This document shows positions 1 through 6,128 of a stretch of DNA of 6,235 nt, one piece after another. Under the pieces are notes generated by a model. The model did not search any database and was not told the origin of the DNA. It was given only the letters and a program-made list of their open reading frames with translations. The translations under genes were made by a program, and so were the position numbers. Within the stretch, counting starts at the first letter, position 1. Each line of letters opens with the position of its first letter. This DNA comes from DATFMP01 sp041477795 (GTDB lineage Bacteria > SAR324 > JACQKK01), in assembly GCA_041477795.1 (NCBI GenBank), contig JBGOUY010000259.1, forward strand, positions 1-6,235, given 5' to 3'.

Positions 1-87
1 CCGCCCCAGCGCGAGCCCGGCGGCGCGGGTGGCCGCCAGGCTGGGCAGCTCCAGCGTGACGGGTTTCCAGCCGCTCGCGGCGCTCAC
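1..87 (-). CDS. 5' fragment of an unrecognised protein-coding gene, cut by the window edge
   Basis: An open minus-strand frame runs off the left edge. Read from a GTG at 87 it gives 29 codons, of which 28 end in G or C; codons upstream of that GTG in the same frame lose this bias, so coding probably begins here or at a GTG nine bases earlier. The peptide contains GWKPVTLELPSLAATRAAG, which I do not recognise. There is no clear ribosome site. It lies 77 bases downstream of the YrdC-family gene on the same strand and could be co-transcribed with it. Too little is visible to name a family. Chance openness of a GC-rich frame remains possible. Confidence 0.35.
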   Translation of the reverse strand, partial: MSAASGWKPVTLELPSLAATRAAGLALGR

Positions 88-164
88 GGCACGCACAGGC
101 CGCGCGGTCGGCAGGGGCCGTGCGCGGCCGCCGGGCGGGATCGCCCTCGTGCGCGGCGCATGCC

Positions 165-836
165 TCAGGCCAGCGGGAAGCGGGGCAGCGCCGCCTGCAG
201 CGCGGCGCGCGGGATGGCCCCCTCGCGCAGCAGGCGCGGAGGCAGCGCGGTGGTGTCGACCAGGGACGAGGGCGCGCCGCCGGACGTGCGGCCGCCATCC
301 AGCGCCAGGTCGATCCCGCGCGGGAAGGCCGCCAGCACCTCCTGCACCGAGTGCAGGGGCGGCGTGCCGCTGGGGTTGGCACTGGTGCCGATGAGCGGCA
401 CGCCGCCCAGCCGCAGCAGCGCGGCGATGAGCGGGTGCGAGCTCCAGCGCAGGGCCACCGTGCCCCGCTCGCTGGCGAGCTGCGGCGGCAGGTTGGGCCC
501 CGCGTGGAACACCAGCGTGAGCGGCCCCGGCCAGAAGTGCTCCATCAGGGCCTCGGCCACGGGCGGCACCTCGCGCACCCAGCCCGTCAGCCCCGCCGCG
601 CCATCCACCAGCAGCAGCAGCGCCTTGTCCGCCGGGCGGCCCTTGAGCGCATAGACGGCCTCGCTCACCTGCGGCAGCAGGGCGTTGCCCCCCAGCGCGT
701 AGGAGGTCTCGGTGGGATAGGTCATCACGGCGCCCTCCTGCAGGGCGCGCCGCAGCCGGCCCAGCGCGGCGTCGTCCCACGGCATGCGGAGCACCGGCGT
801 GGCCTGCGGCTGCGTCTGCATCTTCGTGCGCTTCAC
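165..836 (-). CDS. tsaC: Threonylcarbamoyl-AMP synthase, YrdC/TsaC type (Sua5/YciO/YrdC family)
   Basis: This cytoplasmic enzyme family makes L-threonylcarbamoyl-AMP from threonine, bicarbonate and ATP, the first step of t6A formation at tRNA position 37. Numbering from the internal ATG at 821, the YrdC fold shows the substrate loop TYPTETSYALG (34-44), the basic KGRPADKALLLLV segment (60-72), WPGPLTLVF (97-105), and RWSSHP followed by GVPLIGTSANPSG (about 125-152). At 218-223 residues it is the short YrdC/TsaC form, without the C-terminal domain of long Sua5 proteins. Start choice: GTG at 836 has AGGGA nine bases upstream, whereas ATG at 821 has only GGGAG at 17 bases; both are possible. An open frame continues upstream to 1211, but it runs antisense through the rhodanese gene and lacks family similarity. 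The gene is divergent from the rhodanese gene. YciO-like paralogues share the fold, so the exact subfamily is less certain than the family. Confidence 0.88.
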   Translation of the reverse strand: MKRTKMQTQPQATPVLRMPWDDAALGRLRRALQEGAVMTYPTETSYALGGNALLPQVSEAVYALKGRPADKALLLLVDGAAGLTGWVREVPPVAEALMEHFWPGPLTLVFHAGPNLPPQLASERGTVALRWSSHPLIAALLRLGGVPLIGTSANPSGTPPLHSVQEVLAAFPRGIDLALDGGRTSGGAPSSLVDTTALPPRLLREGAIPRAALQAALPRFPLA

Positions 837-904
837 GGCTCCCTTTCCCTGGAGTGGATCGGCCGCGCGGGCGCCAAGGGGCGCCGAACGGCCGCACGCG
901 GCGT

Positions 905-934
905 TTGACAATGCGGCGCGCCGGACGCCATGCT
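905..934 (+). promoter_or_regulatory. Candidate sigma70-like promoter for the rhodanese gene
   Basis: A perfect TTGACA at 905-910 is followed after 18 bases by a weak -10 candidate, CATGCT, at 929-934 (three of six consensus positions). It lies in the divergent intergenic region and would give a leader of about 85 bases before the rhodanese ATG at 1027. The -35 match stands out against the GC-rich background, but the poor -10 keeps confidence low. I found no convincing promoter for the divergent tsaC-like gene in the same interval. Confidence 0.35.
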
Positions 935-1026
935 CCATGCTGAAGGCCCGCACGGCATCCGCGGTGCCGTCCCGGCGGCGCCGCACGCGCGCCCCGCCCA
1001 CTTGCCAACGCAGGGAACGCAGCCCC

Positions 1027-1353
1027 ATGCAGCGACCGCGCGAATACACCGTGCAGGAAGTAGCCGCCCAGCTCGCCTCCCCCACCCCGCCGCGCCTGCT
1101 GGACGTGCGCGAGCCCTCGGAATGGGAGCTCGTGCACCTGGCGGCCGGACAGCTCATCAGCGACGATCTGCTGGAACAGATCCTCACCGAGTGGCCGAAG
1201 GAGACCGCCATCGTCTGCTACTGCCACCACGGCATCCGCAGCCTCAACGCCGCGGTGTTCCTGCAGCAGAAGGGCTTCCAGAACGTGGGCTCCATGCGCG
1301 GCGGCATCGACGCATGGTCCATCGAGATCGACACCAGCCTGCCGCGCTATTGA
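1027..1353 (+). CDS. Single-domain rhodanese-like sulfurtransferase
   Basis: A 108-residue protein, the normal size for a one-domain rhodanese. Family members carry sulfane sulfur as a cysteine persulfide; the acceptor here is unknown. The N-terminal CH2A-like motif is LLDVREPSEWELVHL (24-38). The catalytic loop is CHHGIR (66-71) followed by S72, with Cys66 as the expected persulfide residue; a second cysteine, Cys64, sits two residues before it. The C-terminal part has the usual GGIDAWS (92-98). It has no signal peptide or membrane segment, so it should be cytosolic. ATG 1027 is chosen because the family fold starts right after it and AGGGAA lies nine bases upstream; the open frame extends back to 784 but overlaps the divergent gene. 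It converges on the BtuF-like gene, with 49 bases between the two stops. Confidence 0.88.
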   Translation: MQRPREYTVQEVAAQLASPTPPRLLDVREPSEWELVHLAAGQLISDDLLEQILTEWPKETAIVCYCHHGIRSLNAAVFLQQKGFQNVGSMRGGIDAWSIEIDTSLPRY

Positions 1354-1402
1354 GCGCCGTCCTGCTTCGCCGTCCTGCACTTCCGTGCGCTGCAGCGTCG
1401 GC

Positions 1403-2443
1403 TCAGCCAGCGGCCGCCCGGATCGCCGCGGCCATGGCGGCGACGCCCTGCACCACGCGCGGCCCGGGCCGGCCCAGCAACGATTCGTCCACCGCATAGA
1501 CCCGCCCCGCGCGGATGGCCGAGACCCCGGCCAGCTCGCGCCGGCGCAGCACGCGCTCGGGCCGGAGCTTGTCAAAGGGCACGCCGCACCAGGCGAGGAA
1601 GATCACCTGCGGATCGGCCGCCACGACGGCGTCCGGCTCCACCTGCGCGCTCTGGCCGGGCAGCGCGCGGAACACGTTGACCCCGCCCGCCGCCTCGATC
1701 AGCTCGTTGCTCCAGCAGGCGGCGCCGGGGGTGAACATGGGCTCGTGCCACCACTCCAGGAACACGCGCACGGGGGGCCGCCCGCGCGCCTGCGCGCGCA
1801 GCGCCGCCAGGTCGGCATCCATCGTCGCCACCACCGCCGCGGCACGCTCGGCCGCGTCCAGGGCCGCGCCGATGCGCCGGATGTCCGCACGGATATCGGC
1901 CAGGCAGGTGGGCGCCGTGACCAGCATCGGCAGGCCCAGCGCGTCCAGCCCCGCCACGTTGCGCTCCATGCCGGGCACGGTGAGGCTGGCCAGCACCAAA
2001 TCCGGCTCCAGCGCGGCGAGCGCGTCCAGATCCACCGCCAGGTCCGGCCCCAGGCGCGGCAGGCGCAGCACCTCCGGCGGGAAGTCCGAGCTGGACTCGG
2101 TGCCCACCAGCCGCTGCATGGCGCCCAGGGCGCCCACGATCTCCGCGTTGGAGGGGGCGATGCTCACCAGCCGCCGCACGGGCCCCGCCGGCGGGCGCTC
2201 CAGCGCCTCGGGGCGGATCGCCGCGCGCTCGCCGTTGAGGTGCAGCGTGCGCCCCCCGCGGGCGATCACCCAGGCCGCCACCGCGCGGCGCATGGAGGCA
2301 TCCAGCAGCGCCGCGGGCACCTCCTGGCGCTCCACGGCGAGGCGCAGCAGGGCCCCCGCCGGCTCGGCGCGGTAGACGCCGGCCTGCTCCGTCGCGCGGA
2401 CGGTCTGGCTGGCGGTGCGGAAGGCAAAATCGGGCTTGGCCAT
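1403..2443 (-). CDS. BtuF-like helical-backbone metal/cobalamin receptor with an extra N-terminal domain
   Basis: A 346-residue protein. Residues from about 89 to 346 match the periplasmic-binding fold of vitamin B12 and siderophore uptake (BtuF/FhuD class): RRLVSIAPSNAEIVGALG (90-107), the DFPPEV segment (120-125), LEPDLVLASL near 145-154, FLEWWHEPMFTPG (228-240), NELIEAAGGVNVF (246-258) and a C-terminal PRVVQGVAAM helix (328-337). BtuF has closely similar elements in the same order. Unlike BtuF, the N-terminus (1-88) has no signal peptide or lipobox; it is soluble and mixed-charge, and I do not recognise it. The protein is therefore probably cytoplasmic unless the true start differs. Substrate is inferred only; cobalamin, haem or another chelate is possible, and no permease or ATPase gene is adjacent. 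ATG 2443 is the first ATG in frame but lacks a good ribosome site; ATG 2293 (Met51) is an alternative that also gives no signal peptide. Confidence 0.78.
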   Translation of the reverse strand: MAKPDFAFRTASQTVRATEQAGVYRAEPAGALLRLAVERQEVPAALLDASMRRAVAAWVIARGGRTLHLNGERAAIRPEALERPPAGPVRRLVSIAPSNAEIVGALGAMQRLVGTESSSDFPPEVLRLPRLGPDLAVDLDALAALEPDLVLASLTVPGMERNVAGLDALGLPMLVTAPTCLADIRADIRRIGAALDAAERAAAVVATMDADLAALRAQARGRPPVRVFLEWWHEPMFTPGAACWSNELIEAAGGVNVFRALPGQSAQVEPDAVVAADPQVIFLAWCGVPFDKLRPERVLRRRELAGVSAIRAGRVYAVDESLLGRPGPRVVQGVAAMAAAIRAAAG

Positions 2444-2485
2444 CGCTGCGCTGGCGCGCCTCGCGAAGTGAAGGGTGCGGCGTCC

Positions 2486-2513
2486 ATTCTAGCGCAGATC
2501 GGCGCGGCCGCAA
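2486..2513 (-). promoter_or_regulatory. Candidate sigma70-like promoter for the BtuF-like gene
   Basis: On the minus strand, TTGCGG (2508-2513) is followed by a 16-base spacer and TAGAAT (2486-2491; five of six -10 consensus positions). It lies in the 100-base gap between the phzF stop and the BtuF-like ATG and would start transcripts about 35 bases before that ATG. It suggests the BtuF-like gene has its own promoter and need not depend on the ilv transcript. The -35 match is only partial. Confidence 0.35.
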
Positions 2514-2543
2514 GCGGGGCGCCGCTGTGCCGGCGGCCCGGCG

Positions 2544-3479
2544 CTACAGCTCCAGCTCGCCGTGGCCCATGGGCACGCTGCGCCCGCCCACGTGGACGGC
2601 CGTGACGGCGTCGCCGGCGCTGTCGATGGTGATGTGGAGGAAGCTCGGGCGGCCCATCTCGATGCCCTGCTCGGAGACGATGCGGGCCACCGGTTTGCGC
2701 GGCAGCAGGCCGTGGCGCAGCAGGTAGCAGCCCAGCGGGCCGCTGGCGCTGCCGGTGGCCGGGTCCTCGCCGATGCCCAGGCCCACGCCGAACATGCGCG
2801 AGTGGACGTGGCTCCCCGCGTGCTCGGTCTCCAGGGTGAAGCAGAACAGGGCGTGGGCGGGCGAGCTGGCGAAGTGCCGCTCCCACAAGTCCACGCGGGC
2901 GCGGGCGCGCCGGATCGCGGCCAGCCCGCGCAGGCCGATGAACCAGAACGGCACGCCGCAGGAGACCATCTGCACGGGCGCGCCGGGCAGCAGGTCGGCC
3001 TCGCTCAGGCCCAGCGCCGCGGCCGCGGCGGCGCGGTCGGGGAACTCCGGGCCAAAGGTGGGCAGCGGCTGCTGCATGGTGATCTGGCCGGGCCCCGCCG
3101 TGCCGGCCTTGCCGGCGTTACCGGGCGCCCCCGGCTCGATGGTGACGGGCACCAGCCCCACGCCCTCCTCCAGGCGCAGCACGCCGCCGCTGGCCGCCGG
3201 ATCGAAGCGCCCCGCGCGTGTGAGCACGTAGGCCGTGCCCACCGTGGGGTGCCCGGCCATGGGCAGCTCGGCCACGGGCGTGAAGATGCGCACGTGGAAG
3301 TGGTTGGACGCGTCGGCCGGGGGCAGCACGAACGTCGTCTCGGACAGGTTCAGCTCCTTGGCGATGCGCGGGTAGAGCGCCGCCGGGATGCGCTCGGCAT
3401 CCAGGAACACCGCCAGCGGATTGCCGCCGAACGGCTGATCGGTGAACACGTCGACGATGGAATAGGGATAGCGGGCCAT
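2544..3479 (-). CDS. PhzF-family isomerase/epimerase-like protein
   Basis: A 311-residue protein of the PhzF / diaminopimelate-epimerase-like fold, with two similar halves around one active site. Visible signatures are IVDVFTDQPFGGNPLAVF (8-25), NLSETTFVLPP (44-54) with Glu47 at the position of the PhzF catalytic glutamate, IFTPVAELPMAGHPTVGTA (65-83), and GEDPATGSASG near 237-247 opening the second half. Length is normal and the key residues are intact, so it should be active. PhzF itself isomerises dihydro-3-hydroxyanthranilate in phenazine synthesis, but most family members have unknown substrates and no other phenazine genes are present, so I give no specific reaction. It starts 14 bases after the ilvH stop and is probably co-transcribed with ilvIH, where ilvC would normally stand. 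The ribosome site is weak (GAGAC close to the ATG). Confidence 0.9.
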   Translation of the reverse strand: MARYPYSIVDVFTDQPFGGNPLAVFLDAERIPAALYPRIAKELNLSETTFVLPPADASNHFHVRIFTPVAELPMAGHPTVGTAYVLTRAGRFDPAASGGVLRLEEGVGLVPVTIEPGAPGNAGKAGTAGPGQITMQQPLPTFGPEFPDRAAAAAALGLSEADLLPGAPVQMVSCGVPFWFIGLRGLAAIRRARARVDLWERHFASSPAHALFCFTLETEHAGSHVHSRMFGVGLGIGEDPATGSASGPLGCYLLRHGLLPRKPVARIVSEQGIEMGRPSFLHITIDSAGDAVTAVHVGGRSVPMGHGELEL

Positions 3480-3493
3480 GCCGTCTCAGCCGT

Positions 3494-4024
3494 TCAGGTT
3501 TGCCGGGCGCCGCGCACTAAAGCGATCTTGCCCGTGCGCACGAACTCCAGGATCTCGAACTTGGAGAGCGTCTCCAGGAAGGCGTCGATGCGCGCCTCCT
3601 CGCCGGTGATCTCGACGATGAGCGTCTCGTCCGCCGGGGAGATGATGAGAATCTCGGCGTGGAAGACCGTAGCGAGCTGCATGATCTCCATGCGATTGGC
3701 CACGGTGGCCTTGAGCTTGATGAGGGCGATCTCGCGCTCGATCAGGTCCTCGCCCGTGTGATCGTAGATGGTGATCACGTCGATCAGCTTGTTGAGCTGC
3801 TTGATCACCTGCATCAGGTGCGCCTCGTTGCCCATCGTGACGATGGTCATGCGGAAGATGTCCGGGTTCTCCGTGGCGCTGACGGCGAGGCTGTTGATGT
3901 TGAAGCCGCGGCGGGCGAAGAGCCCGGCCACGCGGGCCAGCACGCCCGGGCGGTTTTCCACCATCACGGAGATGGTGTGCTTGCGCGGGGCGGTGTCGGA
4001 CGGATCAGGCGAGGGTGCATTCAC
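3494..4024 (-). CDS. ilvH: Acetohydroxyacid synthase, regulatory small subunit
   Basis: A 176-residue regulatory subunit (IlvH/IlvN type) that activates the large subunit and confers valine feedback inhibition. The N-terminal ACT domain is HTISVMVENRPGVLARVAGL (16-35), followed by RRGFNINSLAV (38-48) and RMTIV; the second half (about 95-176) is the C-terminal ACT-like domain ending in FEILEFVRTGKIALVRG. Residues equivalent to E. coli IlvH Asn11, Gly14 and Asn29, linked to valine binding, are present as Asn24, Gly27 and Asn42, so valine sensitivity is expected. The start is GTG 4024, preceded by AGAGG at six bases. About 14 residues precede the ACT domain that E. coli IlvH lacks. The frame stays open upstream to 5575, but that part is antiparallel-frame noise over ilvI. 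The sequence looks less like typical beta/gammaproteobacterial IlvH (which usually reads ENEPGALSRV) than like versions from other phyla. Confidence 0.93.
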   Translation of the reverse strand: MNAPSPDPSDTAPRKHTISVMVENRPGVLARVAGLFARRGFNINSLAVSATENPDIFRMTIVTMGNEAHLMQVIKQLNKLIDVITIYDHTGEDLIEREIALIKLKATVANRMEIMQLATVFHAEILIISPADETLIVEITGEEARIDAFLETLSKFEILEFVRTGKIALVRGARQT

Positions 4025-4067
4025 GGACGGCCTCTGGCGCTGGGGGCTGGGACGGCATGTGGACAGT

Positions 4068-4090
4068 GCCGGGGTGCGGCGCACCCCGGC
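4068..4090 (-). other. Strong hairpin in the ilvI-ilvH intercistronic gap
   Basis: A perfect 10-bp inverted repeat with a 3-base loop, GCCGGGGTGC / GCACCCCGGC, begins nine bases after the ilvI stop. It sits inside the 74-base gap before ilvH. No U-run follows on the minus-strand transcript, so it is not a classic intrinsic terminator. It may protect the 3' end of the ilvI message or tune the ratio of large to small subunit, which is inference. Confidence 0.55.
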
Positions 4091-4098
4091 GGCTCGGT

Positions 4099-5781
4099 TC
4101 ACTCGACGGGTTGCAGACGCATCTCCTGCACGGACAGGCCGGAGGGGATCATGGGATAGACGTGCTCGCCCGGATCGATCTGGAAGTCGATCAGCACGGT
4201 GCGGTCGTCGATCTCGCGCGCCTGCTCCAGGGCGGGGCGCACCTCCTCGGGCTTGCTGACCGTGATGCCCACGCAGCCGTACGCCTCGGCCAGCAGCTTG
4301 AAGTCCGGGCCGCGGGACAGGTCGACGCCGCTGTGGCGGTTGCCGTAGAACAGGTCCTGCCACTGCTTGACCATGCCCAGGGCCTGGTTGTTGAACAGGG
4401 CGATCTTGACCGGCACGCCGTAGCAGACCGAGGTGGCCAGCTCCTGCAGGTTCATCTGGAAGCTGCCGTCGCCGGTGACGAGCCACACGTCCTCGCTGGG
4501 CCGGGCGAACTTGGCGCCCAGCGCCGCCGGCAGGCCGAAGCCCATCGTGCCCAGCCCGCCGGAGGTGAGCCACTGGCGGGGGCGCTTGAAGGGATAGTAC
4601 TGCGCAGCCCACATCTGGTGCTGGCCCACGTCCGTGGCCAGGATCGCCTCGCCGTCGGTCAGCTCGGAGAGCACCTCCATGATGTACTGGGGCTTGAGCG
4701 TGCCGTTCTGCGCATAGCGCAGGGGCTGCTCCTCCTTCCACTGCGCGATCTGGCGGCGCCATTCGGTGTGCTTGGCGCGCTTGCAGGCGGCGTGCAGCTT
4801 GACCAGCGCGTCCTTGGCATCGGCGAGGATGGAGACCTGGGCGTAGCGGTTCTTGTGCACTTCGGCCGGGTCCACCTCCACGTGGATCACCTGGGCGTTG
4901 ACGGCGAACTTCTTCAGGTTGCCCGTCACGCGGTCGTCGAAGCGCACGCCGACGGCGATCAGCAGGTCGCAGTCGCGGATGGCCCAGTTGGCGTAGACCG
5001 TGCCGTGCATGCCGGGCATGTTGAGGGCGAGCGGGTGCCGATCGGGGATGGCCCCGCGCCCCATCAGCGTGGTGGTCACGGGCGCGTCGATCTTCTCGGC
5101 CAGCGCCAGCAACTCCAGGTGCGCCTCGGCGCCGATGACGCCGCCGCCCACGTAGAGCACGGGCTTCTTGGCCGCGCCGATCAGGGCCGCGGCGGCCTCC
5201 ACGTCCTTGGCGTCCGCCGCCTGGTGCACGTGGTAGCCGCGGATGCTGACGCGCTCGGGATAGCGGAACTCGGAGACGGGGGCCTGCGAGACGTCGCGCG
5301 GCACGTCGATCAGCACCGGCCCGGGGCGCCCGGTGCGCGCGATGTAGAAGGCCTCGGCCACGATGCGGCCCATGTCCTCCGCATTGCGCACCTGGTAGCT
5401 GTGCTTGACGATGGGCATGGTGATGCCCATGATGTCCGACTCCTGGAAGGCGTCCGTGCCGATGGCGGCGGTGGGCACCTGGCCCGTGATGGCGACGATG
5501 GGCACGGAATCCAGGGTCGCATCGGCGATGCCGGTGACGAGGTTGGTGGCGCCGGGGCCGGAGGTGGCCAGGCACACGCCCACCTTGCCCGTGGCCTTGG
5601 CATAGCCTTCGGCCATGTGCGCGGCGGCCTGCTCGTGGCGCACCAGCACGTTGAAGATGCTCGCCGCGGCGGGCTGGGCCAGCGCGTCGTAGATGGGCAG
5701 CGCCGCGCCGCCGGAGATGCCGAAGATGTGCTGCACACCTTCGCGCTTGAGTGCCTCGATCAAGGCTTCTGCACCGTTCAT
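4099..5781 (-). CDS. ilvI: Acetohydroxyacid (acetolactate) synthase, catalytic large subunit
   Basis: A 560-residue ThDP- and FAD-dependent enzyme that condenses pyruvate with pyruvate or 2-oxobutyrate, the first common step of valine, leucine and isoleucine synthesis. The PYR domain (about 1-165) has the activating glutamate in VRHEQ (Glu50) and ATSGPGATN (72-80). The central FAD domain includes GVRFDDRVTG (278-287). The PP domain has the ThDP/Mg motif GDGSFQ (437-442) ending in NN (464-465). Positions where herbicide-resistance changes occur in plants are wild type here: Ala26, Pro103, Ala111, Asp283, Trp474, Ser547. FGISGGA (20-26) replaces the more usual GYPGGA. Start ATG 5781 has an AAGGAG seven bases upstream; the frame stays open to ATG 5916, adding 45 residues without family similarity, so I reject the longer form. 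With the next gene, ilvH, it forms a two-subunit enzyme. ilvB is an equally valid name. Confidence 0.96.
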   Translation of the reverse strand: MNGAEALIEALKREGVQHIFGISGGAALPIYDALAQPAAASIFNVLVRHEQAAAHMAEGYAKATGKVGVCLATSGPGATNLVTGIADATLDSVPIVAITGQVPTAAIGTDAFQESDIMGITMPIVKHSYQVRNAEDMGRIVAEAFYIARTGRPGPVLIDVPRDVSQAPVSEFRYPERVSIRGYHVHQAADAKDVEAAAALIGAAKKPVLYVGGGVIGAEAHLELLALAEKIDAPVTTTLMGRGAIPDRHPLALNMPGMHGTVYANWAIRDCDLLIAVGVRFDDRVTGNLKKFAVNAQVIHVEVDPAEVHKNRYAQVSILADAKDALVKLHAACKRAKHTEWRRQIAQWKEEQPLRYAQNGTLKPQYIMEVLSELTDGEAILATDVGQHQMWAAQYYPFKRPRQWLTSGGLGTMGFGLPAALGAKFARPSEDVWLVTGDGSFQMNLQELATSVCYGVPVKIALFNNQALGMVKQWQDLFYGNRHSGVDLSRGPDFKLLAEAYGCVGITVSKPEEVRPALEQAREIDDRTVLIDFQIDPGEHVYPMIPSGLSVQEMRLQPVE

Positions 5782-5923
5782 TGCCGGACTCCTTCGCTGA
5801 TGCTGAGTGCCGATCGCTCCGCCGCCTGCCGCCGCTTCACGCGCGGAGGGATTCCTGGCCATGGGTTTCTGCGCCATTGGCTGCACATCTGGCTGCGCAA
5901 CCGTCGCACTGCGCATACGTCAT

Positions 5924-5952
5924 CGCCCCCGCCGGGGCGTTTCGGGCGCCCG
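5924..5952 (-). promoter_or_regulatory. GC-rich hairpins with overlapping arms in the ilvI leader
   Basis: On the minus-strand RNA a 6-bp hairpin, CGCCCC-GGCG-GGGGCG, covers 5924-5939. Immediately before it lies the palindrome CGGGCGCCCG (5943-5952). The GGGCG of the palindrome can instead pair with the CGCCC of the hairpin, so the structures exclude one another, as in attenuators. The pair lies about 40-70 bases past the leader-peptide stop. No U-run follows the hairpin, so a Rho-independent stop is not evident; translational or Rho-dependent control would be alternatives. GC-rich DNA produces such pairings often, so this is tentative. Confidence 0.35.
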
Positions 5953-5993
5953 CCGGGTGATGCTCCTGTCTCTTCAGTGGATCGGAGAGGGGA

Positions 5994-6128
5994 TTACCGA
6001 AGCGGGCTCGCTGCGCCGGGCGTAATGATGCCCGATACGAGCAATACGGATGCCAGAATGGATGCGGCCGGGGCTAAACGATCCGCTGGGAAGCGGGGCG
6101 CCGAGCGGGACAGAGGCCGGATCATCAT
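5994..6128 (-). CDS. Putative ilv-type attenuation leader peptide (44 aa)
   Basis: A minus-strand frame starts at a double ATG (6128 and 6125) and ends with TAA, about 210 bases before ilvI. Residues 24-35 read ILASVLLVSGII: eight of twelve are branched-chain residues, the end products of the pathway encoded downstream. Several of their codons (GTA twice, ATT twice, TTG, and an earlier TTA) are ones the neighbouring genes largely avoid, as expected where ribosome stalling is the signal. The tail TPGAASPLR resembles in position and flavour the end of the E. coli ilv leader peptide (PPCGAALGRGKA). The start lies about 66 bases after the predicted transcription start. Weak points: no clear ribosome site precedes the ATG, and a basic N-terminus plus hydrophobic stretch could also be a small membrane peptide or signal-peptide-like sequence. 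Confidence 0.5.
   Translation of the reverse strand: MMIRPLSRSAPRFPADRLAPAASILASVLLVSGIITPGAASPLR
6017..6034 (-). other. Small hairpin overlapping the Ile-Ile codons of the leader frame
   Basis: CGGGC and GCCCG form a 5-bp stem around an 8-base loop that contains the paired isoleucine codons ATC ATT (residues 34-35 of the leader peptide). A ribosome waiting at these codons would disrupt it, and the CGGGC arm could then be exchanged with other GC-rich arms downstream. The stem is short, and its role is inferred from position only. Confidence 0.25.

Noticed and set aside
84..161. 25-codon minus-strand frame starting at ATG 161 just after the YrdC-family stop
   Set aside because: It is Arg/Pro/Ala-rich, has no ribosome site and no recognisable content; it is more likely chance.
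870..885. GGCGCC-AAGG-GGCGCC inverted repeat in the divergent intergenic region
   Set aside because: Two copies of a short GC palindrome are expected often at this composition, and neither gene gives a reason to read it as an operator.
837..1211. N-terminal extension of the YrdC-family protein
   Set aside because: It crosses the intergenic region and lies antisense to the rhodanese coding sequence, with no YrdC-family similarity before the start at 836 or 821.
1354..1402. Convergent gap between rhodanese and BtuF-like genes, considered for a bidirectional terminator
   Set aside because: It contains only a loopless 10-base palindrome (CGCTGCAGCG) and no U-run.
2444..2543. GC-rich partial inverted repeats after the phzF stop, considered as a terminator
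   Set aside because: The best stem is about 5 bp with no U-run on either strand, so an intrinsic terminator cannot be supported.
4025..5575. Long minus-strand frame fused to the front of IlvH
   Set aside because: It overlaps ilvI in another frame and is Arg/Ala/His/Pro-rich noise; the IlvH fold begins after the GTG at 4024, which has its own AGAGG site.
5782..5916. In-frame 45-residue N-terminal extension of IlvI from ATG 5916
   Set aside because: The extension has no family similarity, and the ATG at 5781 has a perfect AAGGAG seven bases upstream.
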